Position numbers and translations under genes: made by a program
Notes under the pieces: generated by a model
Told to the model about the DNA's origin: nothing
What the model saw: only the letters and a program-made list of their open reading frames with translations
The model's database searches: none
Shown: piece by piece, positions 33,980 through 45,054 of the stretch
How positions within the stretch are numbered: position 1 is the stretch's first letter
Layout: each line of letters begins with the position of its first letter
Source of the DNA: Gonatopus flavifemur
Taxonomy: Eukaryota; Arthropoda; Insecta; Hymenoptera; Dryinidae
DNA: 64,000 bases
Assembly (NCBI GenBank): GCA_018340375.1
Contig: JAFFJZ010000009.1
Coordinates: 11,424,501-11,488,500 of the forward strand
Reading direction: 5' to 3'

Positions 33980-34402
33980 TCAAAGGGGATGAGAATGATT
34001 AGATACATGAAGCTGTCCAAAAAAAATTCTCAAATGCATTTCAGCCAAATCGATTGAATATTTCACACTTTTTTTCAATAAATCATAATCACATACATGG
34101 AAAAATGTATGATAGTTATTTGAACGTTTCATTGGAAAGAACCAATAATTGAATATTGGCAAATTTGAGAACATGAACGTTTCTGTTCCTCTGACATGGC
34201 TGTTGAATGATGGTTTCAATCTAGAAACATCAATTTTGCGACAGTGGAATTCATAAACAACACATTCCCTCGTCTTTAGTTGAGATTCCGTTTCAATGAA
34301 CGATTCAAAGTTTGAGAATACAACAAGTATGCCTTCCCACCGGAAAAAATAATAGGAACTCTTACGTTTTATTGAGATCTGATAAAAGTGTCCAAATGCC
34401 AC
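33980..34402 (-). pseudogene. Unrecognised protein fragment B, left palindrome arm
   Basis: A 140-codon frame rich in Phe, Tyr and His, with no domain I recognise. Its counterpart in the right arm (about 35460-35814, plus) keeps most of the sequence, with a stop replacing the Gly codon of the RGTETF motif. Preservation of the frame in both arms suggests real coding origin, but I cannot exclude a chance frame in AT-rich DNA. Confidence 0.35.
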
Positions 34403-34591
34403 TATTGAACCTGATAAAATCTTATAAACATATATGGGGATTCTAGAGCGGTATTTGAAAGTCTATGAGATTTTTTCAACGGCGTCTGAATTGAAAGAAT
34501 TTTTATTTCAATACATCGTATAAATCTCTCCCATATATTTTAAAAACAACAAACGGAATATTATAGAATAAGAAATGGAATAATAAACTTA

Positions 34592-35067
34592 AAAATAAAT
34601 CATACGAATTTCAGAATTTTCCTTATCATTCACGAAGTTCTTTATCGTTTTATCGTTTTTGTTAGGATCACGAATCGTCGTGTTTTTGAAAAGATTTTCA
34701 TAAAAAGCTCGACCTTGCACGCTCAAATATTGCTGCAAACTTTTTGGATCCCTCGATTTTGCGCTTGAAATCCCTACTTCAGGCACCGGGGGTGCATTTC
34801 CTAAATCATTGAATAAAGTATTCACCTCGACAAAAATTTTTAACGGTTCTCCTTTGTACTGATGGTACATGTTAATTTCACCGTTTGGGAAATAATCAAT
34901 TTTCACCGCAGATCCTAGTTTGATCTTGCGAATTTCAGAATTTTTTTTCAAATCGATTCAAAATCTCTCACGTTGCATTGTGCAGCGTCAATCATTGTAA
35001 AAAGAGGATTTCTAGAATTTCCAATGATTTCAATATACTCTTCGGGTGTTTCAATGGTTTCTTGCAT
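34592..35067 (-). pseudogene. Unrecognised protein A, crossing the palindrome centre
   Basis: From ATG 35067 the minus strand reads about 39 codons (acidic, TPEEYIEIIG) through the single-copy spacer. A one-base shift in an A run near 34950 follows, then about 120 codons in the left arm (IDYFPNGEIN, HQYKGEPL, PKSLQQYLSVQGRAFYENL) ending near 34592. The right arm carries an inverted copy of the second part only (35096-35315, plus; QYKGEPLTTSV, KSLRQYLSVAGQAFYKNL). Two diverged copies keeping the same frame argue for a genuine protein. I do not recognise the family. Confidence 0.45.
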
Positions 35068-35095
35068 TTTTTTCTTCTGACTGTAATCATCAGTA

Positions 35096-35315
35096 CAAAG
35101 GAGAACCGTTAACAACTTCCGTCAAGGTGAATACTTCATTGGATAATTTAGGAAACGTAGCACCGGCGACTGAAGTAGGGATTTCAAGCGCAAAATTGAA
35201 AGGTCCTAAGAGTTTGCGGCAATATTTGAGCGTGGCAGGTCAGGCTTTTTATAAAAATCTTGTCAAAAACACGACAATTCGTGATCCTAAAAAAAACGAT
35301 AAAGAGCTTTTGTGA
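35096..35315 (+). pseudogene. Unrecognised protein A fragment, right palindrome arm
   Basis: Inverted copy of residues about 65-140 of protein A. It lacks the N-terminal part because the arm starts at the HQYKGEP motif. About 75 percent of residues match the left-arm copy. Confidence 0.45.
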
Positions 35316-35459
35316 ATGATAGGACAAATTTTGGAATCCGTATGATTTATGTTTGAGTTTATTATTTCATCTTTTATTCTATAATATTTGGTTTGTTGTT
35401 TTTTCAATGTATGGAAAAGATTTATACGATGTATTGAAATAAAAATTCTTCCAATTCAA

Positions 35460-35814
35460 AGGCATACTGGTTGTATTCTTGAACTTTGAATCGTTCATTG
35501 AAACGGAATCTAAATTAAAGACGAGGAAATGTGTTGTTTATGAATTCCACTGTCGCAAAATTGATGTTTCTAGATTGAAACCATCATTCAACAGCCATGT
35601 CAGATGAACAGCAACGTTCATGTTCTCAAATTTGCCAATATTCAATTATTGGTTCTTTCCAATAAAACGTTCAAATAACTATCATACATTTTTTCATGTA
35701 TGTGATTATGTTTCATGGAAAAAAAGTGTGAAATATTTAATCGATTTAGGTGAACTGGATTTGAGAATTGTTTTTGAACAGCTTCATGTATCTCATCATT
35801 TTCATCCCCTTTGA
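35460..35814 (+). pseudogene. Unrecognised protein fragment B, right palindrome arm
   Basis: Inverted counterpart of 33980-34402, with one internal stop (near 35605) and an open stretch from 35620 (FSNLPIFNYWFF, HTFFHVCDY). Function unknown. Confidence 0.35.
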
Positions 35815-36226
35815 AAACACCCATATTGTAACATCTCAATCGATTTTTTTTTCACTCAACCTGCAATAATTTCTAACCTACAATACGGAATTGTCTCAAA
35901 ATTCGTAAGAGTGTTGTTGAATACATTTGCCACAACTTTCTTACTGGAAGTTTTTCTAGTATTGCGAATTTCTTGTATGTTTTTAATTAAATATGAAAGT
36001 CCTGAAACGTGATTAGCGGTGGTTGCCTACTTTCAGGTGCACTAGATGAGAGGTCACGCGCACAACCGATTACTCGATCCAGCCCTTCAATTCATCGCGA
36101 CAATTTTATTGTGCCGCGAATAATATAAAATTCGAATGAGGTGCGATCATTGATACAACGGAGATGAATGAATCGATGAACTACAACAATTTCTTGTAAT
36201 AAACAATACGTAATAAATAATTCTAT

Positions 36227-36442
36227 CCCAGATAGCATTTTAACCTTGCTGCAATGTTGTCAGGCAAGCTTGTGACAAGATTGACATAAGCCTCCTAGTT
36301 GACACATGACAAGGGTACAAGCTTACAAAACCCCTGCAGCAAAGTTGTAGCAAGCTTACACTGACAAGGTTGTCAATAACAAGTCAAGAACAATCAAATG
36401 ACAAGTCTGACAAGCTTATGACAAGCTTACATGTTGTCTGGG
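36227..36442. mobile_element. CCCA-family TIR element, copy F (216 bp)
   Basis: Left end CCCAGATAGCATTTTAA; the right end inverts to CCCAGACAACATGTAAG. AT flanks both sides (36225-36226 and 36443-36444). The interior is dominated by ACAAGCTTG words (AAGCTT) instead of the GAATTC words of copies A-C. Confidence 0.7.
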
Positions 36443-36690
36443 ATCCTATTAACATGACATGACCAATGCAACATTCCATATTACCGATAGGAAATGAGTA
36501 ATGTTTCACATTTCCAGATTTTCGATTATTGACGTATGTTGAATGATCAATTTTTGGTCAATTCTATGGACCACGAGATTGATCGATAATTGTCCTGTTC
36601 TATGTCCGCATCAGCGACCAACAATTGGCCCTTCAAAAATGATCAATTTTCGAACAATCGTTATCCAATGAATGGACATGCGCATAAAGA
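36443..36690. other. No gene; old repeat similarity
   Basis: Shares ATGTCCGCAT-AGCGAC-AA-AATTGG-type words with 7120-7190. Contains TTGATC/GATCAA words. Not further assigned. Confidence 0.35.
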
Positions 36691-36798
36691 CCCAGCAAAC
36701 ACGACTGTTGGAGTTTCAAAGAGCCAGTGAAGGTTTTTCGCCGGCATTGCAGGACCATCAGCGGCCCATTGAAACGCCAGTAATCATTGTTTGTAGGG
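36691..36798. mobile_element. CCCA-family TIR element, copy J (108 bp)
   Basis: Left end CCCAGCAAACACGACTG; the right end inverts to CCCTACAAACAATGATTACTG. GA flanks both sides (36689-36690 and 36799-36800). It is the shortest copy and a deletion relative of copy I (27821). Confidence 0.65.
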
Positions 36799-37483
36799 GA
36801 TCCTACATAATTTCTAAATACTTGATCAATCATTAACAAATGTCATTGGAATCAATCAAATTGACCAATGATTGGAACCAATCCCTGGTTGACTGGGATA
36901 TAACAGAAGCGTCTCAATTGTTTACGCTCAACGTAGGTAGTAAAGTCATCAACGCTGAGCATGGACATTTCACAAGATTCTCTAATATCACAACGCTGAG
37001 CATAGGGTTTTTACAATACGAAATCTATTTCCCCTACGTTGAGCCCAGTGCTTTTAGAAGAAACCTTGAATCTCAATTCCAATATGGGTGATTCACAGGA
37101 AATATATTTTACAGCGTACAACAACAGAATTCCAATGATTCCAACAGTCGAATTCTATTTTCTTGTCCTTTTTCAATTGAAGTTTTTTATATGAAAAATT
37201 TCCACATGGGTGTTCGCTCTGTCATTCATTTGCATCTGCAGATACAGGATTGTCATTTCATCGGTAAGTGATCCTCGCAGATCTGTCACCCAAGTTTCAT
37301 CCATTTCATTCATATAATTATGTTTTTTCCGGAGACTGGAATATTTTGGGAACATTGGACATATGTGAAACAACATATGAAGAATATTCGTGAGTTATTT
37401 TCAATAAGTTTGGATGTGCACACAAATTCCATCTTGTAATTCTACTCCTTGTAATTGAAGAGTTTGCATAATCGTATTTCAGG
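36799..37483. other. No gene; motif-rich stretch
   Basis: 36915-37060 has inverted words GCTCAACGTAGG / CCTACGTTGAGC and two CAACGCTGAGCAT copies, like 7020 and 29515-29790. No supported ORF. Confidence 0.35.
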
Positions 37484-37680
37484 TTTCCTGTGAATAATCC
37501 AAGTCTTTTGAGAGAATGGATCAAGAACACGAATTGTATCGAGTGGACTCCACGGAAACAGAGTGTGTTATGTTCGGAGCATTTCATCGAAGAATTGTTT
37601 GGAAGGCGGTTACTTCAGTGCGCTTGGGAAATGGTAGTGTTCCAACAAAATTTGATATATCTGCTGCATGTTGCGTTTTT
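37484..37680 (+). pseudogene. THAP zinc-finger exon remnant
   Basis: After a TATTTCAG acceptor the frame reads FPVNNPSLLREWI, WTPRKQSVLCSEHF and FGR, matching the C-terminal half of a THAP domain (the W, P, CxxH and F landmarks). A one-base shift near 37612 and another near 37635 are then needed to follow the expected YFSALGNGSVPTKFD-like ending. The first half, with the CX2-4C pair, was not found upstream. THAP domains occur in P-element transposases and host regulators; I cannot tell which. Confidence 0.55.
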
Positions 37681-38030
37681 TGTAGATGAAAGTGTTTTGG
37701 AGGTTCTGATGTTAGTTCTTTTAGGTTAGGCAAATTATCCATCAATAAATCCATAAATAGTAAGAGCAAAAAATCAAAAAGATTATTATAGCCTCTCTTT
37801 TCAAGAGACATTCAAGATGTCCGTTGATGTTGCATACTACTGTGATCAAAAAGTGAGGTGACAGTGTCATTTAAAACTCCCGGGCATTTCGAAGGCAGGT
37901 GAATTGTTTTTTCCTAGGTTGTAGGACTGTTTATAACATTTTCCAAGCGTCTGTTTGTCGAAAGGTTGATTTATCTTCGAGTTACACGTGTTTTTGTAAA
38001 CAATCAAAAGTGAATTTTTCGATTTTTACA

Positions 38031-39235
38031 ATGGGTGATTTTGTTGAGCAAAGAACTTGCATCAAATTTTGTTTGCGGATCGAATGTTCTTGTGGGGACA
38101 CGTTGAAAATGTTGCGGAAGGCCTTTGGTGATCAAACTATGGCGCGACAAAAAACGTTTATAAGTGGTACAACGAGTTCAAAGCGGGTCGACGCGTTAAA
38201 GACGAACCGGGCTCTGGACGACCATCAGCGTCTACCGATGAGGGCCGAGTCCAAAACTTCATGGATTTGGTGCTTGGAAATCGTTCATTAACAATTGGAG
38301 GCCTCGCTGATAGTGTTGGAATATCAATTGGCTTACCCCAAACCATTTCGAAGGATGCTTTGTATCTCAAACGCGTCAAATCTCGATTGGTGCCAAAATC
38401 GCTCAATTTTTTTGGAAAAAAAGCGTCGCGTTGATGTGTGTGAAACTTTGCTGTCTATCAGGACCACTTGAAATGCATCGTTACTGGAGACGAGACTTGG
38501 ATTTACGCATGCGACCCTGAAACCACCGAACAATCCAGCGAATATCGTGCAAAAGGTGAAGCAAGACCGAAAGGACCACGGCGAAGTCGATCGAAAATCA
38601 AGGTTATGTTGACAGTTTTCTTTGATCATCGTGGTGTGGTGCACTATGAATTCCTTCCGCCGGGCCGAACTGTCAACAAAGAATATTGTTTGAGCGTTAT
38701 GCGTCGTTTGCGTGAAGCTATTCGTCTGAAACGGCCGGAATTATGAGTGAACAACTCTTGGTTCCTCCATCACGATAATGCAACGGCTCGCACTGCATTG
38801 GTTCTTCGAGACTTTCCCAGACAAAAATTCCCGGGTGGGTGGGATTCCCAAATTCGCATGTGGACTCAGGTTCCTAGCCGGAACCCGCCAGGTCCTGGCC
38901 AGGTCCGCCTGGAACCACTCTGGTTCCCGCTCAGGGCCGGTCAGGTTCAATTTGGGAATCCCGCCCACCCGGGAATTTTTGTCTGGGTTTTTTGCCAGAA
39001 ACTCGATTCATGGTTCCGCAACCACCGTATTCGCCTGATTTGACTCCGTGCGACTTCTGGCTATTCAGCAACCTCAAAAGGCCAATGCGGGAGCGCCGTT
39101 TTGACACGATTGAGGAGATAAAAACCGGATCGAAGAAGGTCTTGAAGGCTACACCGAAAAAAGATTATTTCGACTGTTTCGAAGGCTGGATAAAGCGTTG
39201 ACAAAAGTGCGTTTTATTGGACGGGGATCACCTTA
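38031..39235 (+). pseudogene. mariner transposase, decayed, split by a TIR element
   Basis: ATG at 38031. The HTH region needs frameshifts near 38140 and 38370. The catalytic core reads TGDETWIYACDPETT (first Asp), WFLHHDNA (second Asp) and, after the insertion, PPYSPDLTPCDFWLF (third Asp). A TGA near 38744 and a stop near 39199 break the frame further. The insertion at 38816-38987 falls between the second and third catalytic residues. No activity is expected. Confidence 0.85.
38816..38987. mobile_element. CCCA-family TIR element, copy H (172 bp), inside mariner
   Basis: Ends CCCAGACAAAAATTCCCGGG and its near-perfect inverse, about 38 bp long. T runs flank both sides (TTT before, TTTTTT after), compatible with a TT or TTT duplication; removing three T restores the transposase frame. 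It is far more GC-rich than the other copies, with TTCCCGGG and GGTTCC/GGAACC words. Confidence 0.75.
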
Positions 39236-39319
39236 AAGTGAATGAAATTGATTCGGGAGAGTAAATAAAGAATTTACATCTCATGAGCAACTTCACCTTA
39301 CTTTTTGATCACAGTGGTA

Positions 39320-39575
39320 AGAAATCTTTTAGGAACTTTTTACAGTATGTGCTATTTACGGAGTGGAATTGGAAGTCCATAAAGCGTATATGGACCGTAT
39401 GCTTTGATCACTTCATAGCGGGCAGGCATCGTACGCTTCATGAAGAGAAGATTGCGACGTTTTACTTTCCTTGTCAGTTTTGTGTACGGTCACTATAACT
39501 CTGTATTCACCTGCATTAAATCTGGATTTTATAATTCCATTCCTAAAAGAACTCGCAATTCACCTGTACAGGATA
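39320..39575. other. No gene seen
   Basis: Flank between the old mariner and copy E. Small open frames have no support. Confidence 0.35.
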
Positions 39576-40201
39576 CCCAAATAGACAATTCGATTTCCAT
39601 TAGATATCTGAAAAATGTCTGAAAATTTTGCAAGATATCTTAAAATTTCTTCTGAAAGAGATCTCCAAGATATCTCAAACATATCGGCCGCAACACTGTT
39701 ATATATCTTTGAGATATCTGAAGAGAGATATTTCAGAAGCTTCTCCAAGATATCTTAATTAGGTCTTATGGGAGAGCAAAATCACAAATCCGAAAAATGA
39801 TATATTTCAGGAGTCATTCAAATCCCCTGGTGGTAATGTATGTCATAATTTTCCATAATTCTCATGAAAGTCATAATTCTTTATATTCCCTCATTTGGTT
39901 CAAATTCAAGGAGAAAATATTAGATTTCTCTCAGCGAATTTGCAGGTTATGAGGAAACATGAAAAATTGTCACTTTTATGAGAAATTATGGAAAATTATG
40001 AGATCTACCTTCGCCAGGCAATCGATACATGAATCCGATGAAGATGTTTCGAGAAGAAGACAGCATGCTGCAAATTCATGTATTCAGGTGCATAAATTGA
40101 TTATTATAATAGTTCAAGATATTCTAGCAGTGCAATTGCGGCTATAAATAGGATAAAATCTCATCAAGTAAGTGCATGATATTTTACTTGTATGTAATAT
40201 A

Positions 40202-40910
40202 CAGGGTGGCGTAAAAGTCTGGAAACACCCCCATAACTCTTGAACGGGGCATGATAATTGGATCAAATCTCTTTTCAATTGAAAGAGGGGTCAAGGGCTA
40301 TTTCAACGGGGGACTTTGAGTTCCCCAGCCCTGTAGGGGACGATGAGAGGGGAAGGGGGGCCAAAATCTCGAATGAGACGGAAGGGCTTGTGATACGTCG
40401 TTCAATAGGGTTTTCCAATCCAAATCCAGCGTTTTGTTGTGTCCACACACACACACACACATGCACACACACACAAGGAATCAGGTTCCCGCCACGTCCA
40501 CGCCGATAATTCTGGGTAATGCGAAGATTGGGATAAGAAAACCTCCGATTCAAAAAAAGTTTGATGCAATTATCATGCCCCGTTCAAAGGTAATGGAGGT
40601 GTTTCCAGACTTTGCCACATCGGAGTATTAAAATTACAATAACTCAGCGACAAATGATCCGATTCCAGAAAACAAAGAATCGCTAGATTCGGGTTGAAAG
40701 CCCCTATCGAATGACGTATCACAAGCCCTTCCGTCTCATTTGAGATTTCGGCCCCCCTTCCTCTCTCATCGTCCCCTACAGGGCTGGGGAACTCAACGTC
40801 CCCCGTTAAGATAGCCCTTGACCCCTCCTTCAATTAAAGAAAAATTTCATCCAATTATCATGCCTCGTTCAAAAGTTATGGGGGTGTTTCCAGGCTTTAG
40901 CGCCACCCTG
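40202..40910. mobile_element. 709-bp TIR element with 240-bp terminal repeats, TA duplication
   Basis: Starts CAGGGTGGCG and ends CGCCACCCTG; TA flanks both sides (40200-40201 and 40911-40912). The inverted ends extend about 240 bp (GGAAACACCCCCATAACT, GTCAAGGGCTAT, AGCCCTGTAGGGGACGATGAGAG, GACGGAAGGGCTTGTGATACG). A partial third copy of the end lies at about 40570-40620, so the right half is complex. Non-coding. Confidence 0.75.
40441..40475. repeat. (CA)n microsatellite
   Basis: CA dinucleotides with one ATG interruption, inside the 709-bp element. Confidence 0.8.
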
Positions 40911-41338
40911 TATATGTGAACAACGAATATACGAATAAAATATCATACACTTACTTGGTGAGTTTTTATCCCATGATCAGGTCAATTGCACGTTTGGATC
41001 TTGAATCCTAATATATGAAATTTGCATGTATAAAATTTAACACTGCACACGTACTGCATGCGAGAGAATCAGGTAGAAAAGAGATGTGAAATGCAAAGTC
41101 AGTAGACGCCATCTTTTCAGAAATTGAAGTTGTGAAGGATGTTTTATAGATGATATTTTAAGAACTCCGATGCAATCGATTTTTCAGATATGTTTCATAT
41201 ATCTTATACAGGCATCTATAAGATATCTTTCAGAAGATTTCTAATGTACATCCATGAGACATGTTTTAGACACATCTTAAAAGTTTCTTCCATCGGATAT
41301 CTCATATTCATCTTTAAGAACTCAAAGTTTACTGGGTA

Positions 41339-42851
41339 ACTATCCATCGCTGGCCATTTCTCCGTCGCTTCTACGTTACTTTTCCTTTCCTCAATCTGGC
41401 ATCCATGTCCCCCTTATATCTACCTCGCTTCTATGCAGATGCGACGTAGATATCGGTGGGTGTGCTGTACGGACAGTATATTTATATCTTTGGATTCTAC
41501 GATTAGCTACCCAATCAAACTTCCGTGTCAGAAGGATATCTTTTAGACACATTTCCTGTTTGAAAGACATACTCTGGATGAAGAAATATTACTGAGTATG
41601 ATCTGTCAATTCAGTTAATTGGATTTTGCTGATGAAAAAATCAAATTTATGTATATGGAGCATTTCACACCAAGTGTACCAAGTTGAAGAAACAAAGTTT
41701 TCCGAACGGACTCAAACTTGGGTAAAGTGTTACCCTATTGGACAAAAATGTGTGGTATAACGCGTTTTCCGATAGGACAAATATTCATCACGGGTGGGAT
41801 CGGAAGTTTCGATTTTTGTACATATGCCATATATTTTGGGGATTTCTCACTCTGAATCTGAGGCGATGGAGAAAATTTTCTGTAGGTCAGTTTCGACAGA
41901 TTTTTTCACGCTCTTCCTTTTTATGAATCGCATTTCTTCGGAATATAATTATTCGACCTTGAAAAATGTAATTTCGAGTTAGAATCGATTTCATTTCCAG
42001 AAAGGATATTGTTAATTTTTTTCATCTCAAACAAAAGATCAGGTTTTTTCCTACAAACTCATGTAGGTGAGAAAGTGGGCTCCGACCTCTTGATCCATGG
42101 AAATCAGTGTTGAGAACACCAGTACATCTGTCACGCTGGGATTCGGGCTGCTTAACGCGTCGGCAAACACATGAAAACATTCTTCTTCAGTCCATTGTCG
42201 ATAGATTTTTCCACCCTCTTTTTGAATTTGTTATACTGCTTTGTCATTCATTCCTCATAATAACAAGTCGGTTCATTTGGTCAAAAGACTGCAATTCTAA
42301 TGGTTGAACAGTTATTGATTGACCAATACTGCCATCACACGCGCTTTCAAGTGCCAAAGATAAAGCTATCGAGGATCTTTGTATTTTCAAAAATAGGACG
42401 ACAAGAGCTTCCTGCATTGATCACTCGTGTTTCTATCATTCGCCTGGATCGCGGTTAGAATCCGAATTAATGTGTTATCAGTAGATGGAAATAGTCGCGT
42501 GGCCCAGGCAAAAAAAGTCTTCACGTTCCTGCTGAGCGGTTGAGCACTTATAATTCTCAAAACAATTCGTTGAATACGGTTCAGTGAAAAAAGGCAATAG
42601 ACTCATAGACAGTTTTTGAGGAAACATCCCCAGTTCATATTCATTCAAGAATTCCTTTTATTCGCAGTTCCTCCCACTCCAATCATCACACTGACACTCT
42701 TTTCTCTCAGTTCACGATTGTGTCTTCTGACGTGATAAATGATGACAAGGGCTGGACGGATGAATTTTCCGATCCTTTTAAGAAACAAAATCACATATCA
42801 AGGAAAACATGACGCATTCCTGGAAAATCAGTCTTACGATTTCCCACAATA
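41339..42851. other. No supported gene
   Basis: AT-rich sequence with several short frames (41738-41982, 42107-42307) lacking domains or splice context. I see no TIR pair here. Confidence 0.4.
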
Positions 42852-43275
42852 TTGAGAGAATTGAAAATTTGTGACCCTTGTAGGAAAAACCTCAGCCAAC
42901 TTGAAGAAATTCCACTTGTCAACTCAGACAACATCAATGACCTTGATGACAAGATCCCATTAAATGAGAATATTCATGACCCTGGGGTTGATATGGATCC
43001 AGACTTCTCAGAACATGGGGTACCTGTAACGCAGTGCAATGATGAATATCATATGGCGGCGGTCGAATTCCTTGAACGAATCAAAGATAAGTTCGAGTCA
43101 TCGACAAGTTGAGCTGGAAAAATGCAACTTCTCACGCTTGCTCCAAAGTCATGGAGTCGCAAGCAACTGATGGTGGAATTTCAAATATTTGACCAATAGG
43201 CTGGAAATGCTAAGAAGTTAGTAGCTGGGTATGGGATTTCAATGAACCCCAATACAAAAAGAGGGAACCCTTTGA
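42852..43275 (+). pseudogene. Family X protein, N-terminal fragment
   Basis: The first frame (42852-43112) reads CDPCRKNLSQL followed by an acidic region. After a stop the same strand continues (43115-43270) as LLTLAPKSWSRKQLMVEF..NAKKLV..NPNTKRGNPL, a helix-turn-helix-like stretch that I associate from memory with the N-terminal half of the large protein at 62734-64000 (minus). At least two stops are present, and the match ends near 43275. The family recurs in arthropod genomes as an uncharacterised protein with a later Asp-rich, transposase-like core. That association is from recall and should be searched. Confidence 0.5.
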
Positions 43276-45054
43276 ATGTTCAGACCAGTGATGTGAGCTC
43301 GTCAAATCAACGGTCATGTGACGGTCATGACCCTTACTTGACGGGGACAATTTTTGTCAGTTTGGACGGTCAGTCATACTGACCGGTCAAAAAACCTCCT
43401 GATAGTCAAACTCACATCCAGAAATTGATGAAATAATTTGGCAAAAATTCTCTTGCAATAGAATTTTTCATAAATTTTCATATTTTTTCATGATTTTTTT
43501 CATTACTTTTTCTCATGAAATCTCATAATTTCTCAATATTTTTGAGCATTATCATGAGAAATGATTCTCTCATAATAAGGGGGGAGCCACGGTAGCTCGA
43601 TACAGAGAGACGTGTGTCAACAAGGTCCTCAGTGTTTATCGATTTTTCTCTTAATCATTGGTTTTCTTACAGCATGCTGTGTTTTTTCGGGAGCTTCTTC
43701 TAGTTTTGTATCAGTGTATATATAGTTATACTGGGTGTGACCGTGTAAAAGTGTTCAAAAGCGATTTTAAAAAGTTATACTATTACGAGGGAATAGAGTA
43801 CGCCATATCTTACTCTTAGTAGGGGAGTGTTCAATTGATCGACCGGAGCCTTGTGGCTTCAAGAGGTGTCAGTCGTGATCAATTCATCAATATGAGTTGA
43901 TGACTCAACGTTCATGTCGAAGACTGAAGCGAGCTCGTCAAGTGTAAACACACCGAGACAAGTCGGCATTCTCAATACATCCGCATCTCAAGACGATTAT
44001 GATGGTACTTCCAAAACATCAAACGACAACTGCCAGGTGATCTCACGAGGAAGGCCGCTGGAAGCAATTACATGGGTGAGAGATAGATCGCATAGTAACG
44101 GAACATCACAAATCACCTTGTACAGAAAAGGAATCGGAATCAAAACACATCTCTTCCTATCTCCGATGAAATCTCATGCCCTTTAGATTCAGCTACAATA
44201 ACATTTGGTTTATTCAATGATTAGAACGAAGCTTGCAATGAAAAGATCAAACTTCTGTCTTCCTCTACCCCGATCTCAAAGATCTAAATGAATTCTCCCA
44301 GGAGAAATTTGAAATTGATCCAGCAATAGAAGAAGCCTGGATCACTCCCATTTATTATGTCACATTGATTAGAGTGTAGCGTATTAAAAAAATTTCAGAA
44401 AATGAAAAGCCCCCAGGTCCTATTTTTTTACTTTCCACTCAAAAAATAACTGTGTGAAACCTGGAGCCGATCCGATAAAATTTTTCTGATGAAGTCTGCC
44501 AAAATAGCTCAAAAACCGTTCAAAAAGCATGTTTTCCTCGATTTTCTCAACAAGTATTGATTTTGTAGGAAAACTTTTGGGATGAAAGTTTTAGATCTTT
44601 GGAAAATACACATTTTATGTCCCTATAATTTTCCCCGTTGAACCAACCCTGTCGAGAAAAATAAACAAAAAGATGAGAAGACTAAAAACATTTCCAATGA
44701 GTTATTTATCACTCCATGGACAGTACCGCATGGGAACTGTGTCATTGATAACTGCAAGTTATTGCGAAATCATGAAATTCATATTCAAGTATTCTAAGTA
44801 CCTACACTAGGGTGTAGCGTATTAAAAAAATTTCAGAAAATGAAAAGCCCTGAGGTCCTATTTTTTTACTCCCCACTCAAAAAATAACTGTGTGAAACCT
44901 GGAGCCGATCCGATAAAATTTTTCTGACGAAGTCTGCCAAAAGAGCTCGAAAATCGTTCAAAAAGCATGTTCTTCTGGATTTACTAAAAAATTATTGATT
45001 TTCTAGAAAAACGTTCCAGATGAAAGTTTAAGTTAAGAAAGTTATAAAGTTAAG
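43276..45054. other. Mostly non-coding; orphan frame and a direct repeat
   Basis: Contains GACGGTCA-rich words (43310-43390) and TCATGAGAAAT words (43430-43570). A 90-codon ATG frame (43914-44186, Ser/Thr-rich, no domain) may be the start of a retroelement gag-like ORF. A short protein-like stretch lies near 44268-44340 (LKDLNEFSQEKFEIDPAIEE) without context. None is strong enough to call a gene. Confidence 0.35.
44372..45030. repeat. Direct repeat pair, about 222 bp, 90 percent identical
   Basis: Unit 1 at 44372-44595 and unit 2 at 44810-45030 share GTGTAGCGTATTAAAAAAAT, GAAACCTGGAGCCGATCCGA and GAAGTCTGCCAAAA. The second unit abuts the family Y coding region. Non-coding. Confidence 0.8.

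Larger units (their letters stand above)
33697..36092. repeat. 2.4-kb palindrome (inverted duplication)
   Basis: The left arm (33697-34950) and right arm (about 35095-36092) are inverted copies at roughly 85 percent identity. Shared blocks include GAAGGGC-GGATCGAGTAATCG, GCGCGTGACCTCTC, AATTCGCAATACTAGAAAAA, CCAATAATTGAATATTGGCA and CAGTACAAAGGAGAACCGTTAA. The spacer (about 34951-35094) is single-copy. The right arm lacks about 150 bp relative to the left arm. Each arm carries remnants of the same coding frames. Confidence 0.8.
37837..39317 (+). mobile_element. mariner element, older copy, interrupted
   Basis: Inverted ends CTACTGTGATCAAAAAGTGA / CCACTGTGATCAAAAAGTAA. TA flanks both sides (37835-37836 and 39318-39319). 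The length minus the 172-bp insertion at 38816 is about 1,309 bp, normal for mariner. It is a different lineage from the copy at 16073, judged by TIR and transposase. Confidence 0.85.
39576..41336. mobile_element. CCCA-family TIR element, copy E (1,761 bp with nested insertion)
   Basis: Left end CCCAAATAGACAA; the right end inverts to CCCAGTAAACTTT. TA flanks both sides (39574-39575 and 41337-41338). Both subterminal regions are packed with AGATATCT words (GATATC). A 709-bp element is nested at 40202-40910; without it the length is about 1,050 bp, close to copy B. An inner inverted pair CATAATTTTCCATAATT lies at 39840-40000. Confidence 0.6.

Noticed and set aside
43914..44186. 90-codon Ser/Thr-rich ATG ORF as a gene
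   Set aside because: No domain, no downstream partner; kept only as a note in the region entry.
44372..45030. LTR pair
   Set aside because: Units are only about 222 bp with 214 bp between them, lack TG..CA ends and enclose no coding sequence.
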